DNA from: a virus
Virus record (IMG/VR): IMGVR_UViG_3300032271_000413
Location: 1-25,837 of that record
Reading direction: 5' to 3' (one strand)
DNA length: 25,837 nucleotides
Below, piece by piece: positions 14,410 to 22,700 of the stretch. Position numbers and translations under genes: made by a program. Each line of letters begins with the position of its first letter. The stretch's first letter is position 1. The notes under the pieces were generated by a model. That model made no database searches, was not told where the DNA came from, and worked only from the letters and a program-made list of their open reading frames with translations.

Positions 14410-15070
14410 CAGATTTAAACCAAATAACAGAATATTAACAAAAACAATTGTTCCCATAAATCCTGTCCATTTGGATAATACAAATATAACTGGAAGTTTA
14501 TTAAGTATTCCAAAACCAAATACTACAAAATTTCAATCACATACAAAAGTAAACGAAAATAAAGTAGTATCGGTAATAAATCCAATTCATTTGGATAATA
14601 CAAATATAACAGGAAGTTTATTAAATATTGCAATTCCAAATACTACAAAATTTGAAGCACAAACAAAATCTAATGAAAATACCAATGTTATTAAAAACAA
14701 TAAAAATGTTATAAGTAAAAGTAATTCGGATATATTAGAATATAGTGCAAAATATATTGAAAGTGGATTAACAAGAGTAGATATTAATCAAAATCAATTA
14801 ATTATAGATGGAATAATGTTAGATTATGGAACGGAACAACCAAGTATAGATAATTTTGAAATAGTTGTTGGTGGTTTATACCTTCCCGATATTTATAACA
14901 TATATCAATCAGGTTCTTCGGTAGTAATTCAATTAAATGAAAATTTTATAGATTATACTGATTTTAGTATTTCAGATGTAATGGTTTATGGTAAATTGTT
15001 AAATATTGGATTAGATACTGAAAACGGATTTGATATAGATACTGAACTTGGTGAAAATATAATAATATAA
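14402..15070 (+). CDS. Fibre-attachment-like protein with a 40-residue tandem repeat
   Basis: A 222-residue protein overlapping the previous gene by eight bases. Residues about 19-54 and 59-94 are two copies of a 40-residue unit: INPVHLDNTNITGSLLSI with NTTKF...NEN, then INPIHLDNTNITGSLLNI with NTTKF...NEN. After a Lys/Asn linker comes a beta-rich domain (VDINQNQLIIDGIMLDYG; FEIVVGGLYLPDIYNIYQSG; VIQLNENFIDYTDFSISDVM, VYGKL) and an acidic C-terminus. The NITGSL phrase recurs in the fibre proteins downstream. A connector between tail and fibres is plausible; the function is unknown. Confidence 0.66.
   Translation: MLNRFKPNNRILTKTIVPINPVHLDNTNITGSLLSIPKPNTTKFQSHTKVNENKVVSVINPIHLDNTNITGSLLNIAIPNTTKFEAQTKSNENTNVIKNNKNVISKSNSDILEYSAKYIESGLTRVDINQNQLIIDGIMLDYGTEQPSIDNFEIVVGGLYLPDIYNIYQSGSSVVIQLNENFIDYTDFSISDVMVYGKLLNIGLDTENGFDIDTELGENIII
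14458..14680 (+). repeat. 120-bp tandem duplication inside a coding region
   Basis: The segment 14458-14560 recurs at 14578-14680 with exactly 120-base spacing. A core TTTGGATAATACAAATATAA is identical in both copies, as is CCAAATACTACAAAATTT. The length is a multiple of three, so the reading frame is kept. Confidence 0.85.
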
Positions 15071-15071
15071 A

Positions 15072-15659
15072 ATGGCAATAGTAAATCCTACAAAAAAAAT
15101 ATCACAATTACCTGTATTAATTAGTGCATCTTTTAATACTACAATTGTTGGTGATGATAATAATACAACGTATCAAATACCAATCGATGTGGTTGCAAAT
15201 TCTATTGTCACAAAAATAAACTTATCAGGTTCTGTAAGTGCATCTATTTCAACTGGAAGTTTAGCAACAACAGGTTCAAATATATTTAGAGGAACCCAAA
15301 CTATAACTGGTTCTTTACAATTAGATGCAACTTCTAATATTCAATATAGTCCTAGACTTGTAAGTGGAACGGTTGGTACGGTAACAATAGATTATAGTAA
15401 AGATTCAATTATTCATGTACATACAACCGGTTCTACGGTAAATATAACAGGTAGTAATTTAACTCCAGGAAAAGTAGTAGATATAATAATTCACAATGAT
15501 GTAGGTGGAACTTCTCAAATTAATCATGGAGTATCAAGTACAAATGCAAGTAATGGTTCATCTTTTTATTTAGCAACAAAACAATTAGCATTTTTAAGAT
15601 ATTATTGTTTAGTAGCAGATGGTGGAACTAATTTATTTGTAACCGCTATTATATCTTAA
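15072..15659 (+). CDS. Tail fibre-like protein with KISQLP-type N-terminus
   Basis: A 195-residue protein. The opening VNPTKKISQLPVL, then TTIVGDDNNTTYQIPIDVVA, is of the 'KIS-x-LP ... V-x-x-x-x-TY' type found at the start of many phage fibre or virion proteins. Residues about 62-82 carry TTGSNIFRGTQTITGSLQLD, which recurs in the large fibre at 18684 (TTGSNFFNGNQTITGSLTVS). The remainder is beta-rich (IIHVHTTGSTVNITGSNLTP; VVDIIIHNDVGGTSQINHGV) and ends in a hydrophobic strand. It is probably a short fibre or fibre-base protein exposed on the virion. Confidence 0.7.
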   Translation: MAIVNPTKKISQLPVLISASFNTTIVGDDNNTTYQIPIDVVANSIVTKINLSGSVSASISTGSLATTGSNIFRGTQTITGSLQLDATSNIQYSPRLVSGTVGTVTIDYSKDSIIHVHTTGSTVNITGSNLTPGKVVDIIIHNDVGGTSQINHGVSSTNASNGSSFYLATKQLAFLRYYCLVADGGTNLFVTAIIS

Positions 15660-15685
15660 TATAATAATAAAAATATTTATAAAAT

Positions 15686-16102
15686 ATGGCAAATTTAATA
15701 AGATTAAAACAAATAGAAAGTGGTTCATCATTGAGCACAGCTGCAAATGTAGGTCAAAACTTTACTGCATCGGTGCAAGCGGCATTACCTACTGGAATAT
15801 ATTCATCATCAGCACAATTACCAACGGGAATATTATCATCATCTATACAAGTTGCAACAGCATTGAGTGGAGCAGTAGTAAATAATTTAACAATTTCATC
15901 AAACACAGATGCATACTCATTAATAGTACAAGGTGCAGTAGCAGTAGTTGACGCAACGATAAATAATAATGGATTTATTGAAGATGTTCCTGGTGAAATA
16001 TTTATAAATGGTAGAACAGGTTCAGCGGCTCAACCAACGGCAACACCATATGATAGTAGTGGAAATCCAACCGCAAATATAATTGATAATGGTACTTGGT
16101 AA
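15686..16102 (+). CDS. Small fibre-module protein ending in IIDNGTW
   Basis: A 138-residue Ser/Thr/Ala-rich protein opening MANLIRLKQIESGSSLSTAA. It contains a repeat of the form LPTGIYSSSAQ and LPTGILSSSIQ (about residues 34-52), typical of short beta turns in fibre shafts. It ends GNPTANIIDNGTW, similar to the endings of the proteins at 18684 and 21869. No enzymatic motif is seen. Probably a short virion fibre component. The octamer TATTTATA lies at 15674-15681, only four bases before this ATG, too close to act as a promoter for this start. Confidence 0.66.
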   Translation: MANLIRLKQIESGSSLSTAANVGQNFTASVQAALPTGIYSSSAQLPTGILSSSIQVATALSGAVVNNLTISSNTDAYSLIVQGAVAVVDATINNNGFIEDVPGEIFINGRTGSAAQPTATPYDSSGNPTANIIDNGTW

Positions 16103-16142
16103 AATACTCAACTAAAAATCTATTGTTAAACTAAATAAGTTA

Positions 16143-16150
16143 TATTTATA
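16143..16150 (+). promoter_or_regulatory. Candidate late-promoter element TATATTTATAAGGG
   Basis: The 14-base sequence at 16141-16154 is identical to that at 22633-22646. It lies 42 bases before the ATG at 16193 in a 90-base gap that otherwise shows no feature. It is a better candidate than single octamers because the shared sequence is longer. Confidence 0.45.
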
Positions 16151-16192
16151 AGGGAATATTCATACATTTAAGAGAATAACTAATAAAAATAT

Positions 16193-18667
16193 ATGTCACA
16201 AGTCATTAAACTGAAACGTGGTAGTTTAGAAAACCTATCTACAATTACAAGTTCACTACAACAGGGTGAAATTTTAATAGCAACCGGTTCATCAAATATT
16301 ACCGCATCCAATGGTTCAGCAATACTTTATTATGCTTACGCAAGTGGAGCAATCGCACCTGCAAATAGAGTATTACAAGGAACAAACGCACCTAACATAT
16401 TTTCAGGTTCAATTTATAATGGATTACTAAATGGTGTTCCTTATTACGCATCTGCATCTTCAACTTTATATTTGTTGAATAGTGATGGTAATCAGGCAAT
16501 CAACTTAGTAGGTAATATTCAACCATTTAGTTCATCTGTATCGGCATCTATTGCTACTTTAAGTGCCAGTTTAGCTGCAAACACAGGTATATTTACCCCA
16601 ACAGGTTCTGCATATGCAACTATTAACAATATTCAAATTAGTGGTTCATTATCGGTTAGTAGTTCAATAACTGCATCAAACATAAATGTAGGTGCACCTG
16701 GAGCAAATGCATGGCAAACAAGTTTGAATGGTTCTTATTTTAATAACTTTACATCGGCATCAAATGTTTCTGATATATTAAGATTTGTAGCAGGTTTATT
16801 ATCAGCTTCTGCACCAGATGCTTCTCCAAACACAAGAACATTAGGTTCGGTAACTGCAAACTTAGCAAACTCAACAACTGGTACAGCATTAACAGGTAGA
16901 ATTCCACAATCTTCTACAAATACAACTATTACTTATTTGAATACTAAAGGATTTGCATCTGCAAGTTCAACTATTTTTAGTGGTATTGGAACAATATACA
17001 ATTCAAATACATTAGGATATAACTATACATCGGTAGCAACAGGAACAACTGTGGCTACTTCATCTGCAGATGCTCAATTATTTGGTGTTGGTAGATTAAG
17101 TGCAGGAACACCAACATCATTTACGGTAAGTAGTTCATTTACATTTAGATATTTTGATAACGCAGCTAAAACTCAAACAGCAACATCGGCATCAGTATTA
17201 AGTTTAACTCAAACTGGAGCAGGAACTACAAATGGTGTAACTTTAGCTTTAATCAACACGGTTAACCCAGCGGTTATTCCTCCAGGTTATCAAGATGGTA
17301 AATTTGTAGCAGTTGCAGGACAAACTATTTATAATGGTGGTTTATCGGTAACTGGAGCAAGTGGTTCTGGATATTACCATATATCTACATCAATTGCAAT
17401 TCAATCTGGTTCTTCGGCATTTACAACTCCATTGGCAACAAATGGTTCGGAATTATTTTACGCACCATTAACTACAATTGCATCAGCAATAACAACACAA
17501 ACACCAACAACAGGTAGCACAACAATTTCCGCATTAACAGCGGTATCTCGTTCTCTATCAGGTGCACCTTATTTGAGTGGTTCAACATATAGTATATCAT
17601 CATCTGTAAGTGGTACATTCTCTCCATTGTTCTTTAATGGTACTGATGCATCTTTAACACCAACAGGTACTGGTATCGCATTCACATCTGGTATCAATGC
17701 CGTTGCAACTTCAAATGGTCTAATTTCAACTGCAAATGCTGTTTACGCAGCAGATGGCACAACTCTTAGAGCAACATCTACTATTCCTTTTGAAACTGAT
17801 ACAATTAAATTAAACGGATTATATACATTTGGAGCAGCTAACATTACAAATATAACACAAACATCATTAACACCTACAACATTTACTTTAGGTGCAAACG
17901 GATACAACTATAATGGTGCAGCTACTACTTATAATAATACTGTCAATTATTTCACATCAGGTACATTTGGACAACCAATATCTTCAGGTTCTTTAGGATA
18001 TTATACAAGAACACAAGGAACTGATACCGCAACCGACTCAGGCTCATCAAACTTAGAACCATTTACAGGTGAGAATTATAGAATGCAAGTATCAAGTAGT
18101 GTATTAACATTCTCAGCACCATCATGGCCAACAACATATGGTGTATATAATTTAGCAGGTATTGATTTACAAATTAAACCAGGTTTCTTAGTTAAACCAG
18201 GTGGAGCAAATGCATATTGGTTAGGTGACCCTGATACAACGCAAACTTCTAAATATTATATTAGAAGATTTACAACCAATGGTGCAACTAAAACATCAAT
18301 GACAATAAATGTTGGACAAACATTAACTGCATGGACGGCTGCAACAACACCTTCAATAAGTGCAGTTGTATTGTTCCAATCATCAAAAAACCCAACATTT
18401 ACAAATGCTAGATTGTATGACCCAACGGCTACAACATCTAACTTTATAGCAACACAAACCGCAAATACATTAGGATATAACCCATTCAGTTCAGCTTTTG
18501 ATTTGTATGGTAATACCGGTGGTTCGTTAGCAACAACAACATATACTGTACCTTTGAGAAATGCAGATGGTATGACTTTGGATGCAACAAATACCGCAAT
18601 ATATGTGATAATTCGTTACAATGGAGACCCAACACCAATTACATCAATGACAGTAACATTCGCATAA
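16193..18667 (+). CDS. Large tail fibre/adhesin-like protein with anchor-type N-terminus
   Basis: An 824-residue Ser/Thr/Gly/Ala-rich protein with very few Cys and few Lys. The N-terminus MSQVIKLKRGSLENLSTITS then QQGEILIATGS matches the 'I-x-LKR ... GE-x-x-I' opening seen also at 21869 and 22701, which I relate to the N-terminal domain of phage tropism or fibre proteins. A short heptad-like stretch (SSSVSASIATLSASLAANTG, about 115-134) follows. Most of the protein is long beta-rich sequence with regular TSG/SGS turns; residues about 640-824 look like a globular end (LEPFTGENYRMQVSSSVLTF; TTNGATKTSMTINVG). It is probably a homotrimeric fibre exposed on the virion. Receptor binding is inferred. 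Confidence 0.72.
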   Translation: MSQVIKLKRGSLENLSTITSSLQQGEILIATGSSNITASNGSAILYYAYASGAIAPANRVLQGTNAPNIFSGSIYNGLLNGVPYYASASSTLYLLNSDGNQAINLVGNIQPFSSSVSASIATLSASLAANTGIFTPTGSAYATINNIQISGSLSVSSSITASNINVGAPGANAWQTSLNGSYFNNFTSASNVSDILRFVAGLLSASAPDASPNTRTLGSVTANLANSTTGTALTGRIPQSSTNTTITYLNTKGFASASSTIFSGIGTIYNSNTLGYNYTSVATGTTVATSSADAQLFGVGRLSAGTPTSFTVSSSFTFRYFDNAAKTQTATSASVLSLTQTGAGTTNGVTLALINTVNPAVIPPGYQDGKFVAVAGQTIYNGGLSVTGASGSGYYHISTSIAIQSGSSAFTTPLATNGSELFYAPLTTIASAITTQTPTTGSTTISALTAVSRSLSGAPYLSGSTYSISSSVSGTFSPLFFNGTDASLTPTGTGIAFTSGINAVATSNGLISTANAVYAADGTTLRATSTIPFETDTIKLNGLYTFGAANITNITQTSLTPTTFTLGANGYNYNGAATTYNNTVNYFTSGTFGQPISSGSLGYYTRTQGTDTATDSGSSNLEPFTGENYRMQVSSSVLTFSAPSWPTTYGVYNLAGIDLQIKPGFLVKPGGANAYWLGDPDTTQTSKYYIRRFTTNGATKTSMTINVGQTLTAWTAATTPSISAVVLFQSSKNPTFTNARLYDPTATTSNFIATQTANTLGYNPFSSAFDLYGNTGGSLATTTYTVPLRNADGMTLDATNTAIYVIIRYNGDPTPITSMTVTFA

Positions 18668-18683
18668 AATATAATATAACAAA

Positions 18684-21600
18684 ATGGCAGTAAATTTTAC
18701 CGAAAAATCAGAAAGACTACTCCAGAGTAGAAGATATACGCACGATAATTTCACCGATTCACAGGAAGCGTTCACATCTACTTTGGACATAAATGCCAAT
18801 GAGGTATATGTTGACCAAGGTTTAATACCATATACAAACTTACCTTTTAGTGGTAGTGGACAAAGTGGTTCAATATATTCAGTTAACGGACAAAACGTAG
18901 CACAATATTATTACAGATGGCCTTTGACTCGTTCAAACTTGGTTTCAGGTTCGGCGAATGAGGTTTGGTTTGTATTATCCCCAACGGGTTCATCTGCAGG
19001 TATCGGTGCGCAGTTGATTGACCCAGGACAACAAACAAACTTTATATCTCCAAAATACGCATCTTCTTCATTAGCAAACGCAACTGCGGAAGATAGTCCA
19101 GCTGGTTATGTAGCTAAAGTATTTGTTTCCAACAACGCAGCTGCACCAGCAGCGGGTGATGTAGTTTCTGCTAACAACTATACATTTGATTATAAGACGG
19201 GTGTTTTACAATTCCTTACAAACGCATTAGCACCTACAACGGCTCAATATGTTTACATTTCTGCATATCAATATAAAGGTAGAGTATTAAGTGATAATAT
19301 TACCAATGTATCTGCTTCAATTGCTGCAATTAGTGCATCTGTTGGTGGTAGTGGAACTGGTTCTTTACAAAGTAGAGTAACAAATTTAGAACAAGTATCT
19401 GCATCTTTAAATACATATACTGCATCAATCAATAATAAATTTACTACATTAGGAAGTTTAACTGGTTCATATGCAACAACAGGTTCTAACTTTTTTAACG
19501 GAAACCAAACAATTACTGGTTCATTAACGGTTAGTGGTTCGTTTATTGTAATAGGTTCTTCATCAATTCAAAACATTAGTTCTTCTACATTAAACATTGG
19601 AACTAATTTAATCACAGTCAATACTTCAACTCCAATTTCAAGATTTGGTGGATTGGCAGTAATTGATAGTGGTTCTACCAATTTATCAGGTTCAATTTTA
19701 TTTGACTCTATAAATAACCAATGGATATTCCAACACCAAGCAGTTAGTGGTTCATCTACTACTTCATCAATATTCATTACTGGTCCTGAAACATTAAACA
19801 ATTTAGGTAGTGAAACGAATTTGACTTTAAATAGAATACCTAAAATTAAAAATGGTGCACATTTATATGACTCAAATATTTCAGATGATGGTATTACAAT
19901 TTCATTAGGTAGTGCAACGGTTGTAACGGGTTCAGTAACAGCATCAGCATTTTTGGGAAGTATAGCGGCAACAAATAATGTTGTTTCATCTTCTTCAAAC
20001 ACATCTACAATTATCCACACAATTACCGCAGGTGTTGTAAGTGCATATGCAGTGGGTGGTATTGTTTCAGGTTCATCTCAAATTGATATAAATTCAGTTA
20101 CAAACTTCTCAACATTTAGTTCATCGGTTTCTACAAACTTTAGTGCATCAGCAGCATCGGTAGTATCTTTGAGTAGTTCAGTATCTGCATCAATTTATTC
20201 ATTATCCGCATCAGTTGGTAGTGGTAATATTGGTAGTTCTGTAACTCAATTAAATACATTCTCTGCTTCTGTTTTAACTCAGTTAACAACATTGGGCGGT
20301 GTAACTTCTTCATTTAACGGACATACTGCATCAGTAAACGCATTTACAGCATCAATACTTTCCGAAACTGGTAGTATTGAAAGTAGATTTGCAACTTTAG
20401 CAAGTATAACTTCTTCATACAATCAGGTAACTGCATCATTAAATGCATATACATCATCGGCAATATCTCAATCATTAGGATATAATGCATATACTGCATC
20501 AGCAATATCTCAATCATTAGGATTTAACGCTGAAACTGCTTCAATAGAAGGAAGATTTACAACATTAGCATCGGTAACACAATCATATAACGTAACAACT
20601 GCTTCATTAAACGCAGCAACTGCTTCTTTATACGCATTTACTGCATCAATACTTTCTGAAACAGGTTCAATAGAAGGTAGATTCACAACATTAGCATCGG
20701 TAACGGCTTCATTAAATCAGGTAACTGCTTCATTGAATACTTACACTGCTTCTGCAATTTCACAATCTTTAGGATTTAACGCATATACAGCATCAGCAAT
20801 TTCACAATCTTTAGGATTTAACGCTGAAACTGCAAGTATTGAAAATAGATTTGCAACTTTAGCAAGTGTAACTTCTTCATTTAATACATTTACGGCATCA
20901 ATTCTTTCGGAAACAGGTAGTATTGAAGGTAGATTTGCAACTTTAGCAAGTGTAACTTCTTCATTTAATACATTTACATCTTCTGCCGGAATTAGATTAA
21001 ATAACTTAGAAACAACTTCTGCAAGTGTAAATATTTCAGTAGCAAATATAAACTCATTTACATCTTCTGCAATTGGTAGATTGACTAACTTAGAATCTAC
21101 TTCTGCAAGTGTAAATACTTCATTAGCAAACATAAATAACTACACATCTTCTTTAATTGGAGCATTACAAGTAGTTAATACCAACAAATTACAAACTACT
21201 TCCGATTTAACAATTGGTGGTAACTTATATGTAAACGGAACAACTACGACTGTAAACTCTACACAAGTATCACTTTCTTCTTCTGTAATTGCAGTAGATG
21301 CAGGTGGTGGTGTGAATGGAGGTATTTATGTAACTGATAAAATTGGAACAACTGGAACAGGTTCATTCTTATGGGATGTTACTAACAACTATTGGATAGC
21401 TGGTTTAAGTGGTTCTGAGCAAAGAATATTGACAGTTGGTGGAATGAATATAGTTTCAGGTTCATCTCAAATCGATGTAACACAAACTACAAATTTCACA
21501 TCATTCAGTAGTTCAGTATCTTCATCTATTACTGCATTATCGGCATCAATCGGTAGTGGTAATATCAGTAGTTCAATTTCACAATTAAATACATTTACTG

Positions 21601-21824
21601 CTAGTTTAAGTCCTACATCAAATGTAACTTTTGCGGGTGTAACTTCATCATTCAACATTGCAACTGGTAGTGTAAGTGGTTCGGCTACTTCTAAGAGAAT
21701 GGCATTTAGAGATACTAATGGAACTTTAGCATTAGTTCAACAGGCAACAAATGTTGGTGATTTTGTTCAATGGGATGGTGGTAGTTTCATTATGAGTAAT
21801 GTGGTTGATGGTGGTTCATTCTAA
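18684..21824 (+). CDS. Giant tail fibre protein with long heptad-repeat shaft
   Basis: A 1046-residue protein, the largest in the window. Residues 1-200 form a distinct N-terminal region (NFTEKSERLLQSRRYTHDNF; VYVDQGLIPYTNLPFSG; FVLSPTGSSAGIGAQLIDPG). A short coiled-coil part lies near 225-258, followed by TTGSNFFNGNQTITGSLTVS. Two related modules starting VSGSSQID...NF lie around 460-530 and 925-990. Between them, residues 520-827 fall into consecutive seven-residue units (TASLNQV, TASLNTY, FATLASV, TGSIEGR and similar) with T, S, F or L at position 1 and mostly L, I, V or A at position 4, the pattern of a parallel coiled coil. The protein ends FIMSNVVDGGSF. It is most likely the trimeric shaft of a long tail fibre. 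Reverse-strand open frames here are by-products of the repeats. Confidence 0.8.
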   Translation: MAVNFTEKSERLLQSRRYTHDNFTDSQEAFTSTLDINANEVYVDQGLIPYTNLPFSGSGQSGSIYSVNGQNVAQYYYRWPLTRSNLVSGSANEVWFVLSPTGSSAGIGAQLIDPGQQTNFISPKYASSSLANATAEDSPAGYVAKVFVSNNAAAPAAGDVVSANNYTFDYKTGVLQFLTNALAPTTAQYVYISAYQYKGRVLSDNITNVSASIAAISASVGGSGTGSLQSRVTNLEQVSASLNTYTASINNKFTTLGSLTGSYATTGSNFFNGNQTITGSLTVSGSFIVIGSSSIQNISSSTLNIGTNLITVNTSTPISRFGGLAVIDSGSTNLSGSILFDSINNQWIFQHQAVSGSSTTSSIFITGPETLNNLGSETNLTLNRIPKIKNGAHLYDSNISDDGITISLGSATVVTGSVTASAFLGSIAATNNVVSSSSNTSTIIHTITAGVVSAYAVGGIVSGSSQIDINSVTNFSTFSSSVSTNFSASAASVVSLSSSVSASIYSLSASVGSGNIGSSVTQLNTFSASVLTQLTTLGGVTSSFNGHTASVNAFTASILSETGSIESRFATLASITSSYNQVTASLNAYTSSAISQSLGYNAYTASAISQSLGFNAETASIEGRFTTLASVTQSYNVTTASLNAATASLYAFTASILSETGSIEGRFTTLASVTASLNQVTASLNTYTASAISQSLGFNAYTASAISQSLGFNAETASIENRFATLASVTSSFNTFTASILSETGSIEGRFATLASVTSSFNTFTSSAGIRLNNLETTSASVNISVANINSFTSSAIGRLTNLESTSASVNTSLANINNYTSSLIGALQVVNTNKLQTTSDLTIGGNLYVNGTTTTVNSTQVSLSSSVIAVDAGGGVNGGIYVTDKIGTTGTGSFLWDVTNNYWIAGLSGSEQRILTVGGMNIVSGSSQIDVTQTTNFTSFSSSVSSSITALSASIGSGNISSSISQLNTFTASLSPTSNVTFAGVTSSFNIATGSVSGSATSKRMAFRDTNGTLALVQQATNVGDFVQWDGGSFIMSNVVDGGSF
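20754..20824 (+). repeat. 42-bp tandem repeat in the fibre shaft
   Basis: The 29 bases at 20754-20782 recur exactly at 20796-20824, a shift of 42 bases (two heptads). The unit encodes AISQSLGFNAYTAS / AISQSLGFNAETAS. A diverged pair of the same unit lies near 20460-20550, so the module has been duplicated as a block. Confidence 0.8.
20847..20977 (+). repeat. 84-bp direct repeat in the fibre shaft
   Basis: The 47 bases at 20847-20893 recur without change at 20931-20977, a shift of 84 bases, equal to four heptads. They encode RFATLASVTSSFNTF followed by T. Confidence 0.85.
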
Positions 21825-21831
21825 TTTGTAA

Positions 21832-21854
21832 TTTTAATAATAAAGTTATTAAAA
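21832..21854 (+). repeat. AT-only inverted repeat after the large fibre gene
   Basis: TTTTAATAA (21832-21840) pairs with TTATTAAAA (21846-21854) around a five-base loop. It contains no G-C pairs and no strong T run follows, so I do not call it a terminator. Confidence 0.3.
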
Positions 21855-21868
21855 ACTAAAATAATCTG

Positions 21869-22612
21869 ATGGCGCAAAATATATTATTAAGACGTTCAAA
21901 CATACAAGGTAAAACACCGACCACAGCATCAATGTCGGTAGGTGAAATTGCTCTAAATACATTTGATGGTAAAGCCTTCATGTATGTATCAAGTTCAACT
22001 ACACAGAGTATTCAACAAGTTGTAGTTACAGGCGCTCAAATAACAGGTTCAATAAATTTATTTGGTAATCAAAGCATTACTGGTTCATTAACAATTGCTA
22101 GTTCTTCTTTAACATTAAATAATGGTAGTAATTTAATCATACAAAGTGGTGGATTTTTAAATGTAATAGGTAGTGGTTCATTTGGAGAATTAAGTGTATC
22201 AAACGATATTAATGTAACGGGTTCAATATATGTTGTAAAAGATATTGTAGTTTTGATGGATATAGATGTTGTAGGAAACATTACGGGTTCTACAATTTCA
22301 GCATCATTTTTTAAAGGAGATGGTTCTCAATTAACAAATGTTGTAGTATCACCTTCAAATAATTATGATTTTAATGTTGCACCATCTGCAGGATTTGTTG
22401 GATATATGGCAGATAGTGGTTCAAACTACTATGTAACACCATATTCAAATAGTGTAAAAATCACAACAGGTTCAGTAACCGTTGCTTCATTTAGTTCATC
22501 AAGTATTCAATTATTAGGTATTGGTGATGTGGTTTCATTTAGTAGTTCAATTGCATCTCAAATTGCAGCATTACAATATTCTTCTTCAATGGTAGATGCC
22601 GGAGTATTCTAA
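21869..22612 (+). CDS. Short fibre protein with anchor-type N-terminus, paralogue of the protein at 22701
   Basis: A 247-residue protein. Residues 1-50 (MAQNILLRRSNIQGKTPTTA, then VGEIALNTFDGKAFMY) align closely with the start of the protein at 22701. ITGSINLFGNQSITGSLTIA follows, then a beta-rich stretch (NDINVTGSIYVVKDIVVLMD) and a module TGSTISASFFKGDGSQLTNV, which in other phage fibres introduces intertwined beta-strands. It ends SSSMVDAGVF, like the endings at 18684 and 15686. It is probably a short trimeric fibre or an adaptor using the same docking site as its paralogue. Confidence 0.74.
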   Translation: MAQNILLRRSNIQGKTPTTASMSVGEIALNTFDGKAFMYVSSSTTQSIQQVVVTGAQITGSINLFGNQSITGSLTIASSSLTLNNGSNLIIQSGGFLNVIGSGSFGELSVSNDINVTGSIYVVKDIVVLMDIDVVGNITGSTISASFFKGDGSQLTNVVVSPSNNYDFNVAPSAGFVGYMADSGSNYYVTPYSNSVKITTGSVTVASFSSSSIQLLGIGDVVSFSSSIASQIAALQYSSSMVDAGVF

Positions 22613-22634
22613 TTTCGTTTATTAAAATTTTTTA

Positions 22635-22642
22635 TATTTATA
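22635..22642 (+). promoter_or_regulatory. Candidate late-promoter element fused to a terminator
   Basis: TATTTATA followed by AGGG, within the same 14-base sequence found at 16141. It directly abuts the terminator hairpin that starts at 22642. Transcription starting from it would begin within the hairpin and so would lack the full left arm. Confidence 0.4.
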
Positions 22643-22670
22643 AGGGTACTATATAGTACCTTTTTTTTTT
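22642..22670 (+). terminator. Terminator after the fibre gene at 21869
   Basis: GGTACT (22645-22650) pairs with AGTACC (22655-22660) around ATAT, extended by A-A-G with T-T-T, and followed by ten T residues. It lies 30 bases after the stop at 22612. Confidence 0.85.
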
Positions 22671-22700
22671 GTTATATAACACTTAATAGATAGCATATAT

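Noticed and set aside
15674-15681. TATTTATA just before the ATG at 15686 as a promoter of that gene
   Set aside because: Only four bases separate it from the start codon, leaving no room for a transcription start upstream of the ATG.
16103-16140. Possible terminator after the gene ending at 16102
   Set aside because: No stem longer than four pairs and no T run could be found.
20325-21164. Regularly spaced repeats that might suggest a CRISPR array
   Set aside because: The repeats are in frame within a gene, have no unique spacers of constant length and follow a 21-base protein periodicity.
19568-21658. Long reverse-strand open frames opposite the giant fibre gene
   Set aside because: They lie opposite highly repetitive Ser/Thr codons that rarely give stops on the other strand; they have no start context and repeat the same low-complexity peptide.
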